Position numbers and translations under genes: made by a program
NCBI GenBank assembly: GCA_023426265.1
Contig: JAFABA010000231.1
Span: 1-27,462 of the forward strand
Direction of reading: 5' to 3'
DNA: 27,462 bases
Source: Bacillota bacterium
GTDB taxonomy: Bacteria; Bacillota; Clostridia; Christensenellales; CAG-138
Notes under the pieces: generated by a model
The model's input: the letters and a program-made list of their open reading frames with translations, nothing else
Databases searched by the model: none
Told to the model about the DNA's origin: nothing
Part shown: positions 1-7,793 of the stretch, in pieces
Layout of the letters: the number at the start of each line of letters is the position of its first letter
How positions within the stretch are numbered: the first letter of the stretch is position 1

Positions 1-99
1 CCCACGGTTTCGGCGCTTTCGGTCCTTATGATGCTGATGTCGGTGCTGATTATGGTGGTCAGTGAGAAGCTTGTGCGCGCGGGAAGCCGGATAGGGTAG
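1..99 (+). CDS. ABC transporter permease, C-terminal end (partial)
   Basis: Frame 1 is open from the first base of the window and encodes 32 residues ending at TAG (97-99). The visible part is one hydrophobic segment rich in Leu, Met and Val, followed by a short basic tail (SEKLVRAGSRIG). This is the usual end of the last membrane helix of a binding-protein-dependent permease. Only 13 bases separate it from the ATPase gene on the same strand, which is the normal permease-ATPase order of polyamine and iron type importers. The family is inferred mainly from context, because the diagnostic EAA loop lies outside the window. Confidence 0.7.
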   Translation, partial: PTVSALSVLMMLMSVLIMVVSEKLVRAGSRIG

Positions 100-112
100 A
101 AAGGAAGATCAG

Positions 113-1150
113 ATGGCATATATCGAACTGCGGGATATTGATGTTTCATACGACGGCCACAAGAAGATATTGGACAAGCTGTCCCTGGACGTTGAGGAAG
201 GCCAGCTTGTATCGTTGCTTGGCCCGTCCGGCTGCGGAAAAACAACGACGCTTCGCGTCCTGGGCGGGTTCATACAGCCTGGTGCGGGCATTGTGTTTGT
301 CAACGGAAAGGAATACACCAATACGCCCATTCACAAGCGCAATTTCGGCATTGTTTTTCAGAGCTACGCGCTGTTTCCGCATATGACGGTTGCCGATAAT
401 ATTGCTTTTGGCCTCAAAATGCGCCATATCCCGAAAAGTGAAATGGGAAAAAGGATTCAGGCCATTTTACAGACAGTGGACCTTTCAGAATTCGGCAAAC
501 GCTATCCGCGTGAGCTTTCCGGCGGGCAGCGGCAGCGCGTCGCCCTTGCAAGGGCGCTTGTAGTGGGGCCGGAGCTGCTTTTGCTGGACGAGCCGCTTTC
601 TAACCTTGATGCAAAGCTGCGGCTGAAAATGCGTGTTGAAATTCGGGAACTGCAGCAGAAAATGGGCATCACCTCGGTTTTTGTGACGCATGACCAGGAA
701 GAGTGTTTTTCCATATCCGATAAAGTTGCCGTCATGAACGATGGCGTCATAGAGCAGTACGACAGCCCGGAAACCATATACGCCCGGCCGGGGACGGAAT
801 TCGTAGCGCGGTTTGTCGGGTTTGAAAACTTCTTTGAGCTGCATGGCGGGGAGGATGGGTATTACGGCAACGGCATACGCTTTGCAGCCCTTGAACCGGA
901 TGCAGGCGCACACAGAACGCGCAAGGGCACCATACGCCCGGAAGACATCGTCATTTTGCGTGATGGAACGCCGGAGAGCAATGTCATAGAAGGCCGGATC
1001 GCCGTACGCACTTACCTTGGGAAGGCGTATCAGTACAAGATCAATACGCCCTTTGGCGACCTGATCGCAACGGATGGGGTAACGCCGCCGTTTGCGCCCA
1101 ATGATAAGGTGCGGCTGTATTTCCCCAAGGACAAGCTGGTGGTTGTTTGA
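113..1150 (+). CDS. ABC importer ATP-binding protein, PotA/FbpC type
   Basis: This is the cytoplasmic ATPase subunit (345 aa) that powers a binding-protein-dependent importer. Walker A is GPSGCGKTT at residues 37-45, the Q-loop is in FQSYALFPH (82-90), the signature LSGGQRQR is at 135-142, Walker B LLLLDE is at 155-160, and the switch His is in VTHDQEE (His193). About 110 residues follow the nucleotide-binding domain and fit a TOBE regulatory domain, as in PotA, FbpC and MalK. The ATG follows an AGGAAG ribosome binding site. The gene sits between a permease end and a binding protein, so it forms a complete transporter with them. Class assignment is secure. The substrate is unknown; polyamine, iron(III), phosphonate or thiamine-type compounds are the family precedents. 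Confidence 0.93.
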   Translation: MAYIELRDIDVSYDGHKKILDKLSLDVEEGQLVSLLGPSGCGKTTTLRVLGGFIQPGAGIVFVNGKEYTNTPIHKRNFGIVFQSYALFPHMTVADNIAFGLKMRHIPKSEMGKRIQAILQTVDLSEFGKRYPRELSGGQRQRVALARALVVGPELLLLDEPLSNLDAKLRLKMRVEIRELQQKMGITSVFVTHDQEECFSISDKVAVMNDGVIEQYDSPETIYARPGTEFVARFVGFENFFELHGGEDGYYGNGIRFAALEPDAGAHRTRKGTIRPEDIVILRDGTPESNVIEGRIAVRTYLGKAYQYKINTPFGDLIATDGVTPPFAPNDKVRLYFPKDKLVVV

Positions 1151-1181
1151 TCACAACACAGGTACACAAAGTGTTCTGTGA
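1151..1181 (+). other. Intercistronic inverted repeat
   Basis: TCACA and ACAC near the start of this stretch pair with GTGT and TGTGA at its end, with small bulges. The hairpin starts directly after the ATPase stop codon and lies upstream of the binding-protein gene. No T-run follows, so it is not a classical terminator. Such hairpins often protect or separate segments of importer messages so that the binding protein is made in excess. That role is inferred. Confidence 0.35.
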
Positions 1182-1214
1182 TGAAATATAAAAAACAAAT
1201 GAGGAGGCCCTGAA

Positions 1215-2339
1215 ATGAAGAAGATGAGAATTGTACTTGCCTGTCTGCTCTGCTTAGGTCTGCTGTCCGCGTGCGCGCCCGCGCCTGCACCCGCGCCGAC
1301 TGAGGCGCCTGTGGCGGAAGCAACGCCCTCGGCTGCTCCCGAAGGCGAGCCCGCGCCTGAGGAGACCCCGTCTTTTGAAGGCGTGGAACTGATCGTATCC
1401 AACTTTGCCCTCGCAAACGACAAAATCATTGAAGCCGTTATCAAACCCTTCGAAGAAAAATACGGCTGCACCGTCGTCTATGATGCCGGAACAAACTCCG
1501 AACGTCTCACCAAACTCAAGAACGACCCGAACTCCGATGTGGACGTGATTTATCTTGCCCAGCAGTATGCGCAGGATGGCTTTGACGCGGGCCTGTTCGA
1601 CGAATTTGATTATTCGCGCGTACCGAACGCGGAATTCCTGCTGGAAAAGGCCTCCGTCTTTAAGGACACCAAGCAGGGGCCGCCCACCACGATGAACCGC
1701 CTGGGTATCATCTACAATGCGGATGAAGTGGAGATTGCCTCTTTTGCGGATCTGTGGGATGCAAAGCTTGCAAACGCCATTGCAATTCCCGATATCGCGA
1801 CGACATTTGGCCCCGCCACCGTTACTATTGCCGCAAAATATGCAGGCGTGGATTATGCGACGGATAATGGCGAAGCGGCCTTCAAAGCGCTTGAAGCGCT
1901 CAAGCCCAACATCGTAAAGACGTACTCCAAGTCCTCCGACTTGAAGAACATGTTTGCCTCCGGCGAAATTAAAGTCGCGCTTGCGGCAGAATTCGCCTAC
2001 AACACAATGGGCGATGACACCACGGCCAACCTCGTGTTCCTTGACCCGGCCGAGGGCGCGTACCTCAACTTCAATACGATCAATATCGTGAAGACATCCG
2101 ATCAAAAGGATCTCGCGTACCTGTTCGTAGATCATGTTCTCTCTGCGGAAAGCCAGCTGGCGGGCGCCATCAACGTTCCCGAATCCACGGTAAACACGCA
2201 GGTAGAACTTTCCGACGATGTTGCAGCCAAGCTCACCAGCATTGAAATTGCCGATAAATCCAATGTTGTGGATTTCAAAGTGGTAAACGCGCAGCTTGCC
2301 GCCTGGGTAGACCTGTGGAACCGCACGCTCAACTCCTAA
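1215..2339 (+). CDS. Extracellular solute-binding lipoprotein of the ABC importer
   Basis: This 374-residue protein should be the substrate receptor of the importer encoded just upstream. It has a basic N-terminus, a hydrophobic core and a lipobox LSAC, with Cys20 as the predicted lipid anchor. A Pro/Ala/Glu-rich tether (about residues 21-55) lifts the domain off the membrane. The rest resembles PotD/AfuA-type binding proteins: an opening strand (VELIVSNFA), the EEKYGCTVVYD segment, and NRLGIIYNADEV in the first lobe. The ATG is preceded by GAGGAGG at good spacing. The ligand is not recognisable. The amidohydrolase that follows suggests an amine- or amidine-bearing compound, which is inference. 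Confidence 0.9.
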   Translation: MKKMRIVLACLLCLGLLSACAPAPAPAPTEAPVAEATPSAAPEGEPAPEETPSFEGVELIVSNFALANDKIIEAVIKPFEEKYGCTVVYDAGTNSERLTKLKNDPNSDVDVIYLAQQYAQDGFDAGLFDEFDYSRVPNAEFLLEKASVFKDTKQGPPTTMNRLGIIYNADEVEIASFADLWDAKLANAIAIPDIATTFGPATVTIAAKYAGVDYATDNGEAAFKALEALKPNIVKTYSKSSDLKNMFASGEIKVALAAEFAYNTMGDDTTANLVFLDPAEGAYLNFNTINIVKTSDQKDLAYLFVDHVLSAESQLAGAINVPESTVNTQVELSDDVAAKLTSIEIADKSNVVDFKVVNAQLAAWVDLWNRTLNS

Positions 2340-2340
2340 C

Positions 2341-2360
2341 CGCGGTTGGCCGCGAATTTT
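2341..2360 (+). terminator. Small GC hairpin with weak T tract
   Basis: A 5-bp stem CGCGG/CCGCG with a TTGG loop begins one base after the binding-protein stop and is followed by AATTTT. It is a weak rho-independent terminator at best and probably allows read-through into the amidohydrolase gene. Confidence 0.4.
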
Positions 2361-2374
2361 AAACGCAACAGCAC

Positions 2375-2400
2375 TGCGGGCCGGTATCAACCGGCCCGCA
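2375..2400 (+). other. Strong intercistronic hairpin before the amidohydrolase
   Basis: An 11-bp perfect GC-rich stem (TGCGGGCCGGT and its complement) encloses a four-base loop. It has no T-run directly after it. It lies 29 bases ahead of the TTG start of the next gene. It may shield the 3' end of the binding-protein message or attenuate expression of the deaminase. The structure is clear and its role is inferred. Confidence 0.5.
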
Positions 2401-2429
2401 TACTGACCTGCATTCGGGGGTAATTTTTC

Positions 2430-3758
2430 TTGTCTGATCTTCTTTTACACAACGCGATCGTGCTCACAATGAATGAGCAGGATACCGTGATCCAGGATGG
2501 CTTTGTTTTCGTACAGGGCGGCAAAATCGAGGCGGTTGGGCCTTCCAGTCAAGCGCCTGAAAACACAAGCGGACTTCAGGTGCTCGATTGCCGCGGCAAA
2601 ATCGTGATGCCGGGTTTTATCAATACGCATTCGCACCTGCCGATGATCGTCTTCCGCACGCTTGGAGACGATATTCCGGACAGACTCAACCGCTACCTGT
2701 TTCCGTTGGAAAACCGGGCGATGAACCGCGAAATGGCCGTTGCAGGAGCAAACTATGCCTTTGCGGAACTGCTGCGCGGTGGGGTCACCACTGTTTTTGA
2801 CAGCTATTATTTTGAAAATGAAATCGCGATGGCTGCGGAAGCCAGTGGTATCCGGGCTGCTTTATCCGAAACCGTCATGTGCCGCCCTGCGCCGGATGCG
2901 AAGGAGCCATACGGCGGAATAGCGCATACGCGTGAGCTGATTGCAAATTGGAAAGGACATCCGCGCATCAGGCCCGCAGTCAATTGCCATGCGCCATATA
3001 CAAACGACGCGGCGCATTTGCGCGAATGCCACAAAATCGCGCGTGAAAATAACCTTGTAATGTCCATGCATGTATCCGAAATGGATTATGAGCAGGAGGA
3101 ATGGCGTACAAAATACGGTACAACGCCGTTTGCCTGGCTGGACAGCCTTGGCATTTTAGACGAGCATTTTCTGGCCGCGCACGCCATACATGCAAACGAC
3201 GCCGATATTGAAATACTGGCAAAGCGCGGCGTAAAAATATCCCACAACGCAGGCTCCAACTCCAAAAGCGCCAAAGGAGTTGCGCCTGTGCGCAGCATGC
3301 AGCAGAAAGGCGTTGTTGTCAGCCTGGGCAGCGACGGAGCAATGAGCGGAAACACGCTGGATATCATCACGCAGTTGCCGCAGGTCGCAAAGCTGCAAAA
3401 ATTGTATTTGCAGGACCGCGCCGCATACCCCGCGCGTGAAGTGCTGCGGATGGCCACCATCAACGGCGCAAAGGCGCTGGGGCTTGCCGACATTACCGGT
3501 TCACTCGAACCGGGTAAGCAGGCGGATATTGTTATCCTTGAAACCGACAGCGTCAATATGCAGCCCATCTACGATCCGTATTCCACCATCGTTTACAGCG
3601 CAAACCCCTCCAACGTGGAAACGACGATTGTTGACGGCAAAATTTTGATGCACAAGGGCGCGTTTTTCACGCTGGATTTTGCCCGTATTAAACAGGAGCT
3701 GCTTTCTTATCAGGAAGCGATACGCAACATTCTGCCGGAACTGGACCAGAGTCGCTGA
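2430..3758 (+). CDS. Amidohydrolase, AtzA/MtaD-type deaminase
   Basis: This 442-residue cytoplasmic enzyme belongs to the metal-dependent amidohydrolases that remove amino groups from purine, pteridine, triazine or thioadenosine compounds. The metal site is visible: His67 and His69 in NTHSHLP, His214 in SMHVSE, His251 in HAIHAND, and Asp302 in LGSDGAMSGN. The segment SHNAGSNSKSAKGVAPV (271-287) matches the family's substrate loop. The N- and C-terminal strands form the small beta domain, including QADIVILE near the end. The start is TTG with a GGGGG tract about nine bases upstream; no better ATG exists nearby. It follows the importer genes on the same strand, so it probably processes the imported compound. 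The exact substrate is open. Confidence 0.9.
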   Translation: MSDLLLHNAIVLTMNEQDTVIQDGFVFVQGGKIEAVGPSSQAPENTSGLQVLDCRGKIVMPGFINTHSHLPMIVFRTLGDDIPDRLNRYLFPLENRAMNREMAVAGANYAFAELLRGGVTTVFDSYYFENEIAMAAEASGIRAALSETVMCRPAPDAKEPYGGIAHTRELIANWKGHPRIRPAVNCHAPYTNDAAHLRECHKIARENNLVMSMHVSEMDYEQEEWRTKYGTTPFAWLDSLGILDEHFLAAHAIHANDADIEILAKRGVKISHNAGSNSKSAKGVAPVRSMQQKGVVVSLGSDGAMSGNTLDIITQLPQVAKLQKLYLQDRAAYPAREVLRMATINGAKALGLADITGSLEPGKQADIVILETDSVNMQPIYDPYSTIVYSANPSNVETTIVDGKILMHKGAFFTLDFARIKQELLSYQEAIRNILPELDQSR

Positions 3759-3830
3759 GCGCGAACAACGGGCTTCTGAGCGACACCGTACTTAAGCAAT
3801 TCAAAACGCAATAAATTTTTGAAACAATAT

Positions 3831-3863
3831 GCGTCCTGCCGATTTTCGGCAGGACGCGCTTTT
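3831..3863 (+). terminator. Rho-independent terminator after the deaminase operon
   Basis: A 12-bp perfect stem (GCGTCCTGCCGA with its complement) and a TTT loop are followed by GCTTTT. It lies 72 bases after the amidohydrolase stop. A second, weaker inverted repeat (AGGATCG/CGATCCT, 3866-3888) follows directly. Confidence 0.85.
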
Positions 3864-4102
3864 ACAGGATCGCGGACATCTCGATCCTTAGGTCTTGAAC
3901 CCTAGGTTGCTTAATAAACATAATGCGAAGTTTGGAATAATGGGAAGATGAGTTTACTGACGGCACTTGGGAGGATGGAAGTCCGGTCCACTGACGGAGC
4001 TAAGGATAATACCACCCAAAGCATATGAAAACCGAAGTCCTGCTTCAAGGAATTAAATCGGATGCCCAATTGAAGAAGAACGCCTATATTGAAGAAGAAC
4101 GC
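3864..4102. other. Gene-free stretch with repeats at the end of the cassette
   Basis: The gap between the convergent deaminase and membrane-protein genes is 344 bases (3759-4102), and its first part holds the terminator at 3831-3863. This portion holds a 7-bp inverted repeat, copy 1 of the flanking repeat (3914-3991), and most of the first unit of a 19-bp tandem repeat. No convincing ORF is present. The reading frames in the flanking repeat are interrupted by stops. Confidence 0.6.
3914..3991 (+). repeat. Flanking direct repeat, copy 1
   Basis: The first 22 bases (3914-3935) match 13018-13039 at 21 of 22 positions in the same orientation. Weaker similarity continues to about 3991 once a roughly 19-base gap is allowed. 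In one frame this copy reads FTDGTWEDGSPVH, which lines up residue by residue with FAEDTVDNGKSYH in copy 2 (F, T, G and H shared at equal spacing). The copies therefore look like two decayed versions of one element. They bracket the - strand cassette. Confidence 0.6.
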
Positions 4103-4106
4103 CTAT
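4069..4106. repeat. Perfect 19-bp tandem duplication
   Basis: The unit ATTGAAGAAGAACGCCTAT occurs twice with no spacer (4069-4087 and 4088-4106). The pair is flanked by GCCCA and TGGGT. The second unit overlaps the stop codon (4103-4105) of the - strand membrane-protein gene, so the duplication lies at the very end of that gene. Confidence 0.85.
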
Positions 4107-5311
4107 TGGGTAAATAATCTTTGCATATCATTGAAATTAATTTTTCTGCTGGTTTCAAAAAGCCACCAGATTGGTGCGGCAAACAAGTATGTCTTTGAAG
4201 GAACGAAGGGAATCCCTAAGGGATACAATATGGCCACTGATAACGCCGCACATAGTAGAATGCATAAAATGCTGCCGTAATCAAAATGTTGTTCTCCCAC
4301 CCGCGTTTTTCCCGTTCGCAGCAGGTACACTGCCGTTGCGCATGAGACCGTTAGAGAAACAAACAACCTGCGCACTGCAGAAAACCATTGCATATCCTTT
4401 GGCACCGGTTGCAAGAATGACAAGCTTTCAAAATAGTCCGTTTGTGCCTTAATAAGCTCCGGCCAGAAAGTAAAGTCTGACCAGCGCGTGGGCAGAAAGC
4501 GGTCGGGCCAGTAAAGATGAAACTCCAGCAGCCATTTGAGCAAATAGAATGTGCCGGCCAGCGCGATGCAAAGCAGGATGAACTGCAGCGGGATGCTTCT
4601 CCGCTTCCAAGCCCGTTTCAGCAGCGCAAACAGAATTGCCATTCCTATGATCCACCCCGGCAGGCCGGACAGCCCGGCGGCGAGCCTGCCATAAAATCCG
4701 TTTTCCACAACAGTGTACTCCGCAGCAAGGCCATAGCGGTAAAGAAAGGTTGTTACAAGACTGGTCGCCTCCTCCATGTTCGAGCAGGCGATTTCAAGGT
4801 TTTCATATTCCGCTTTTTCATCCCTGAAGAGAATCATTGCCTCCTTTGCACGCACGATTCCCCGAACAATATAGGGTTTGCCGCCTATACGCACGTCTGC
4901 GCCAATCACATCTTTATGGTGAAACAAAGACCAGGCAGTGTCCTCGTCGATCACGCAGCCCGCTTCGTCAACCATTGCCGGGAAACCGCCATACAGCAGT
5001 TCCATGGGGCAGACATCGTGCATGTCGCCATATACTGCGATGCGTCGCACACGGGCGGCAGTCTCCAATGATTCGTTGTTGATTGTTGCCAGCTCATTCC
5101 GCGTCCAGGCGCTCACGCGAAGGATGGATTCATCTGCATTCTCTGAGATCGCGCGAAAAAGCGCCTCTTGGGTCACCCTGCCATGCATCCTCACGCTAAG
5201 CCCCTGATATTCCGCTTGCAGCCATCCGCTCAAATGCAGCGCATATCCCCATGAAAGCAGCAGAATCATCAACACTGAGCAAAGGCCAAAATAACGCCTC
5301 CAATCAGTCAT
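4103..5311 (-). CDS. Polytopic membrane protein with MacB periplasmic-core-like motif
   Basis: The 402-residue product is not a recognised family member. It has an N-terminal membrane helix (about residues 9-28), an outside domain (about 30-212), then roughly five more helices (near 218-233, 240-262, 314-332, 346-364 and 374-386). Within the outside domain, residues 119-152 (CVIDEDTAWSLF, then VIGADVRIGGKPYIVRGIV) resemble the core domain of MacB/YknZ export permeases. The helix plan after it does not match the usual three-helix FtsX unit. The ATG overlaps the adaptor gene's stop by 8 bases, so translation is coupled. A role as membrane partner of the adaptor is inferred. No ATPase domain is present. 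Confidence 0.7.
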   Translation of the reverse strand: MTDWRRYFGLCSVLMILLLSWGYALHLSGWLQAEYQGLSVRMHGRVTQEALFRAISENADESILRVSAWTRNELATINNESLETAARVRRIAVYGDMHDVCPMELLYGGFPAMVDEAGCVIDEDTAWSLFHHKDVIGADVRIGGKPYIVRGIVRAKEAMILFRDEKAEYENLEIACSNMEEATSLVTTFLYRYGLAAEYTVVENGFYGRLAAGLSGLPGWIIGMAILFALLKRAWKRRSIPLQFILLCIALAGTFYLLKWLLEFHLYWPDRFLPTRWSDFTFWPELIKAQTDYFESLSFLQPVPKDMQWFSAVRRLFVSLTVSCATAVYLLRTGKTRVGEQHFDYGSILCILLCAALSVAILYPLGIPFVPSKTYLFAAPIWWLFETSRKINFNDMQRLFTQ

Positions 5312-6947
5312 CCCTGATCACCACGTGGTCATTCGCTTCTATATACTTATTACTGCTTAGGATGATTTGATCGCCGCCCGAGAGCGCTCCATCCACTGCG
5401 GCATAATTCTCATCGTGAAAAAGCAACGTGACGCCGACGCGCACGGCAATCATTTGCATGCCAAGCACAGTCTCCTGTTCCCCGAGGGTCAGCACGTAAT
5501 ATTTGCCGCTTCCGTCCTCGCGCAGCGCCTCAATGGGAACGCGGATGTTCTGCTTTGCTGTCTTTTTCTCAATCGTGTAGTCCTGCGTGCCGCCAAACGT
5601 TTGAATATCCTGATTTTTTGAAACGCAGATCAGGCTGCAGGTTCCGGATGCATCCGGCGCGCCAATCTCTGAGACAGCCAGTTTTTCCTTTTGTGCCTTG
5701 CCATCCTTCATCAGCGTGACTGCGTCCCCTACGGAAACGCTTAGAGCCTGTTTGGAAGGCAGCTCGACTTGAAACACCAGCCCCTCCGTCGCAAGCGTTA
5801 CGGCAGTCTCGCCTGTTGTGAGGGCTCCTGCCGAAACATCGAGCGCCGTCACCATGCCGCTCATCGCAGAATATACGGTACCATCCTGCTCGAGCAATGC
5901 CGAGAGTGCATCGTACTTTTTCTGCTCCCGTTCCATATTCAGCGTAATGCCGTCTATCTGATACCCGATATTCTTGTTGGCATCGCCGTCGTTTTTCCGC
6001 GCCTGTGCATAATTGAACTGCGCGGTCTCCACAGCGCGTTCTGCCGCGGATATCGCGTCACGGTAGGAGGCGAGCTCTGACGTAAAATCATAAGTCCCGT
6101 TTTGCACGCGGCGCCAATCGTTCTCCGCCTGCTTCATCTTTCGCAGCGGCTCGGCGAGCTGGGAATCCCAATCTTCAATCAGCTTAGTAAGCGCTGCTTT
6201 TGATGCGTCCAGTGCCGCCTGCGTAGCGGGATCGCTTGGATCGAGCGCGGCCTCGGCCGCGGCTACCTCTTGCTCCGCGGCGGAAACCTCTGCGTCGCGG
6301 CGCACAGCCTGTGTCTGATAGGCGAAAAGAGCATCCTCATACGCTTTACGTTTATCCGCCGCAATCTGTGACGCTGCATCATCAATTTTTCCCTGCGCCG
6401 CTTGCAGGCCCTCTTTTGCCTGGGCAAGCGTAAATGCGGCACTTTGGGCGGATTCGCTCTGCCCGGTTTTTAGTTCCTTGATTTGCAGCCTATACTGCTC
6501 AATCTTCAAGGACAAATCGGCCTGCGCGGCCTGAATGGATGAAAGTTCATACGAATACAGCGGATCGCCTTCGCGTACCTCCATACCGCTATGTACAAAT
6601 ACCTGTTCCACGCGTAATCCTTCATATTCCGGACGCTGTTGCCGTGCATTGGCGGCGGTCCAAATGCCGCTGCCGGATATGCTCTGGTCAATCATGCCGC
6701 CGGATATGCCTCTTACCGATACCTTCGCAAGAAGAGCCTCGCTTGCGGTACGGGAAAGGAACGTCAGCGCCAGCATAACTGCGAAAAACCAAATAAGCGC
6801 CCGCTTTGCGCGCTGGGAAATGGTAAGCTTCTTCCGCTCCGGTTTCCTTAGAAGCTGCGCCTTTATAGATCTGACCAACCTATTTTCATACTTTGGGACG
6901 GCGTACCCCGACGAATCTGTTTTTGGGATTATCTCTGCTTTTTCCAT
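5304..6947 (-). CDS. MacA/YknX-like membrane-fusion (adaptor) protein
   Basis: The 547-residue product has a 47-residue cytoplasmic head, one membrane helix (about 48-66), and the layout of an HlyD/MacA adaptor. The first lipoyl half is near 105-135 (EYEGLRVEQVFVHSGMEVREG). A long Ala/Gln/Glu-rich coiled coil follows (about 135-355). The second lipoyl half is 356-387 (GTVYSAMSGMVTALDVSAG), and beta-barrel and membrane-proximal domains run to the end. In Gram-positives such proteins (YknX) assist export permeases. The coiled coil, about 220 residues, is long for an organism without an outer membrane. The ATG lies 3 bases after the permease stop, with AAAGGAG inside the permease's last codons. 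Class is secure; the partner and cargo are inferred. Confidence 0.88.
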   Translation of the reverse strand: MEKAEIIPKTDSSGYAVPKYENRLVRSIKAQLLRKPERKKLTISQRAKRALIWFFAVMLALTFLSRTASEALLAKVSVRGISGGMIDQSISGSGIWTAANARQQRPEYEGLRVEQVFVHSGMEVREGDPLYSYELSSIQAAQADLSLKIEQYRLQIKELKTGQSESAQSAAFTLAQAKEGLQAAQGKIDDAASQIAADKRKAYEDALFAYQTQAVRRDAEVSAAEQEVAAAEAALDPSDPATQAALDASKAALTKLIEDWDSQLAEPLRKMKQAENDWRRVQNGTYDFTSELASYRDAISAAERAVETAQFNYAQARKNDGDANKNIGYQIDGITLNMEREQKKYDALSALLEQDGTVYSAMSGMVTALDVSAGALTTGETAVTLATEGLVFQVELPSKQALSVSVGDAVTLMKDGKAQKEKLAVSEIGAPDASGTCSLICVSKNQDIQTFGGTQDYTIEKKTAKQNIRVPIEALREDGSGKYYVLTLGEQETVLGMQMIAVRVGVTLLFHDENYAAVDGALSGGDQIILSSNKYIEANDHVVIRDD

Positions 6948-6950
6948 AAA

Positions 6951-7793
6951 CTACTCCTTTAAACCGGAGGCGATAATGCCCTGTTCCAAATAGCCCTGCC
7001 CATACAGGAACACCAGTGCGGCGGGCAAAAGCGTGATTAACGCGCAGACAAACGTAACGCCCGCATTCTCCACCGTCGTTTCGGGTAGAAAGATGGAAAG
7101 CGGGTACAAAGAAATGGTTTTTAAAAACGTAACCGGCTGCTCCACCGCATTCCAGCACTCCACAAATCCCAGCAGCGCCGCCGATAGTACGCCCGGCATT
7201 CCCATGGGCAGGCCGATGGAAAGAAACAGCCTGGCCTCGCTTGCGCCGTCGATACGCGCCGCCTCTAAAACGGCTGACGGTATCTTGCCGAAGAACTTCG
7301 TCATGATAAACACTGGAAAGGCTGAAAATATGGCCGGAAGGATGATGGCAAAATGCGTATCGACAAGCTTTAGCGTATTCAGAACGATATAGCTTGAGGC
7401 TATCGTGACCTGAAACGGCAATATCATAAGCACGATATACAACCACATCAGCGCATTCCTTCCTTTAAACCGGTATTGCGACAGCGCCCATGCTGCGGGC
7501 GCGCCAACAAGAACCTGACCCAGTATGGAAGGCGCCGTCTGTATCATTGAATTCCAAAAGACCCGATAAAACTCCGGCGTATCGAGCAGCAGCCCGACAA
7601 CATGCCGCAGCGTAGGGCGAAATGTCAATAGCAGCCATGAAGCTGGTTTTCCTGTTTCCCCCAGCACGCCGCCCAGGCGTTCCGCCAATTCGGAGGTGCT
7701 GCAAAGCGCACCGGTCAGCAGCATACACAGCGGATACCACACCAGCAATGCAAGAAAAAACAGAAGGATTAAGGAGATGTTGCGCCGCTTCAC
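6951..7793 (-). CDS. Sugar-type ABC permease, UgpE/MalG family
   Basis: This is the second membrane subunit of a carbohydrate-type importer (280 aa). The EAA loop that docks the ATPase reads EAARIDGASEARLFLSIGLP. About six helices are visible, and the C-terminus IIASGLKE is close to the family's usual IVAGLTAGAVKG-type end. The start chosen is GTG at 7791-7793. It has GGGGGGAG at good spacing and forms a 4-base GTGA overlap with the upstream permease stop. An in-frame ATG at 7823 would lie far inside that gene and lacks a site. No ATPase gene is in the operon, as is common where a shared MsmX-type ATPase serves several importers. Confidence 0.9.
   Translation of the reverse strand: MKRRNISLILLFFLALLVWYPLCMLLTGALCSTSELAERLGGVLGETGKPASWLLLTFRPTLRHVVGLLLDTPEFYRVFWNSMIQTAPSILGQVLVGAPAAWALSQYRFKGRNALMWLYIVLMILPFQVTIASSYIVLNTLKLVDTHFAIILPAIFSAFPVFIMTKFFGKIPSAVLEAARIDGASEARLFLSIGLPMGMPGVLSAALLGFVECWNAVEQPVTFLKTISLYPLSIFLPETTVENAGVTFVCALITLLPAALVFLYGQGYLEQGIIASGLKE

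Noticed and set aside
1254..2390. A 378-codon - strand ORF opposite the solute-binding lipoprotein.
   Set aside because: The + strand gene has a lipobox, an ideal ribosome binding site and operon context; the - strand product is rich in Arg and Gly with no family pattern.
3955..4060. GGAAGTCCGGTCC and nearby paired segments looked briefly like part of an RNase P or other structured RNA.
   Set aside because: The conserved cores of RNase P RNA and tmRNA are absent, and the segment is better explained as a decayed copy of the repeat at 13018-13111.
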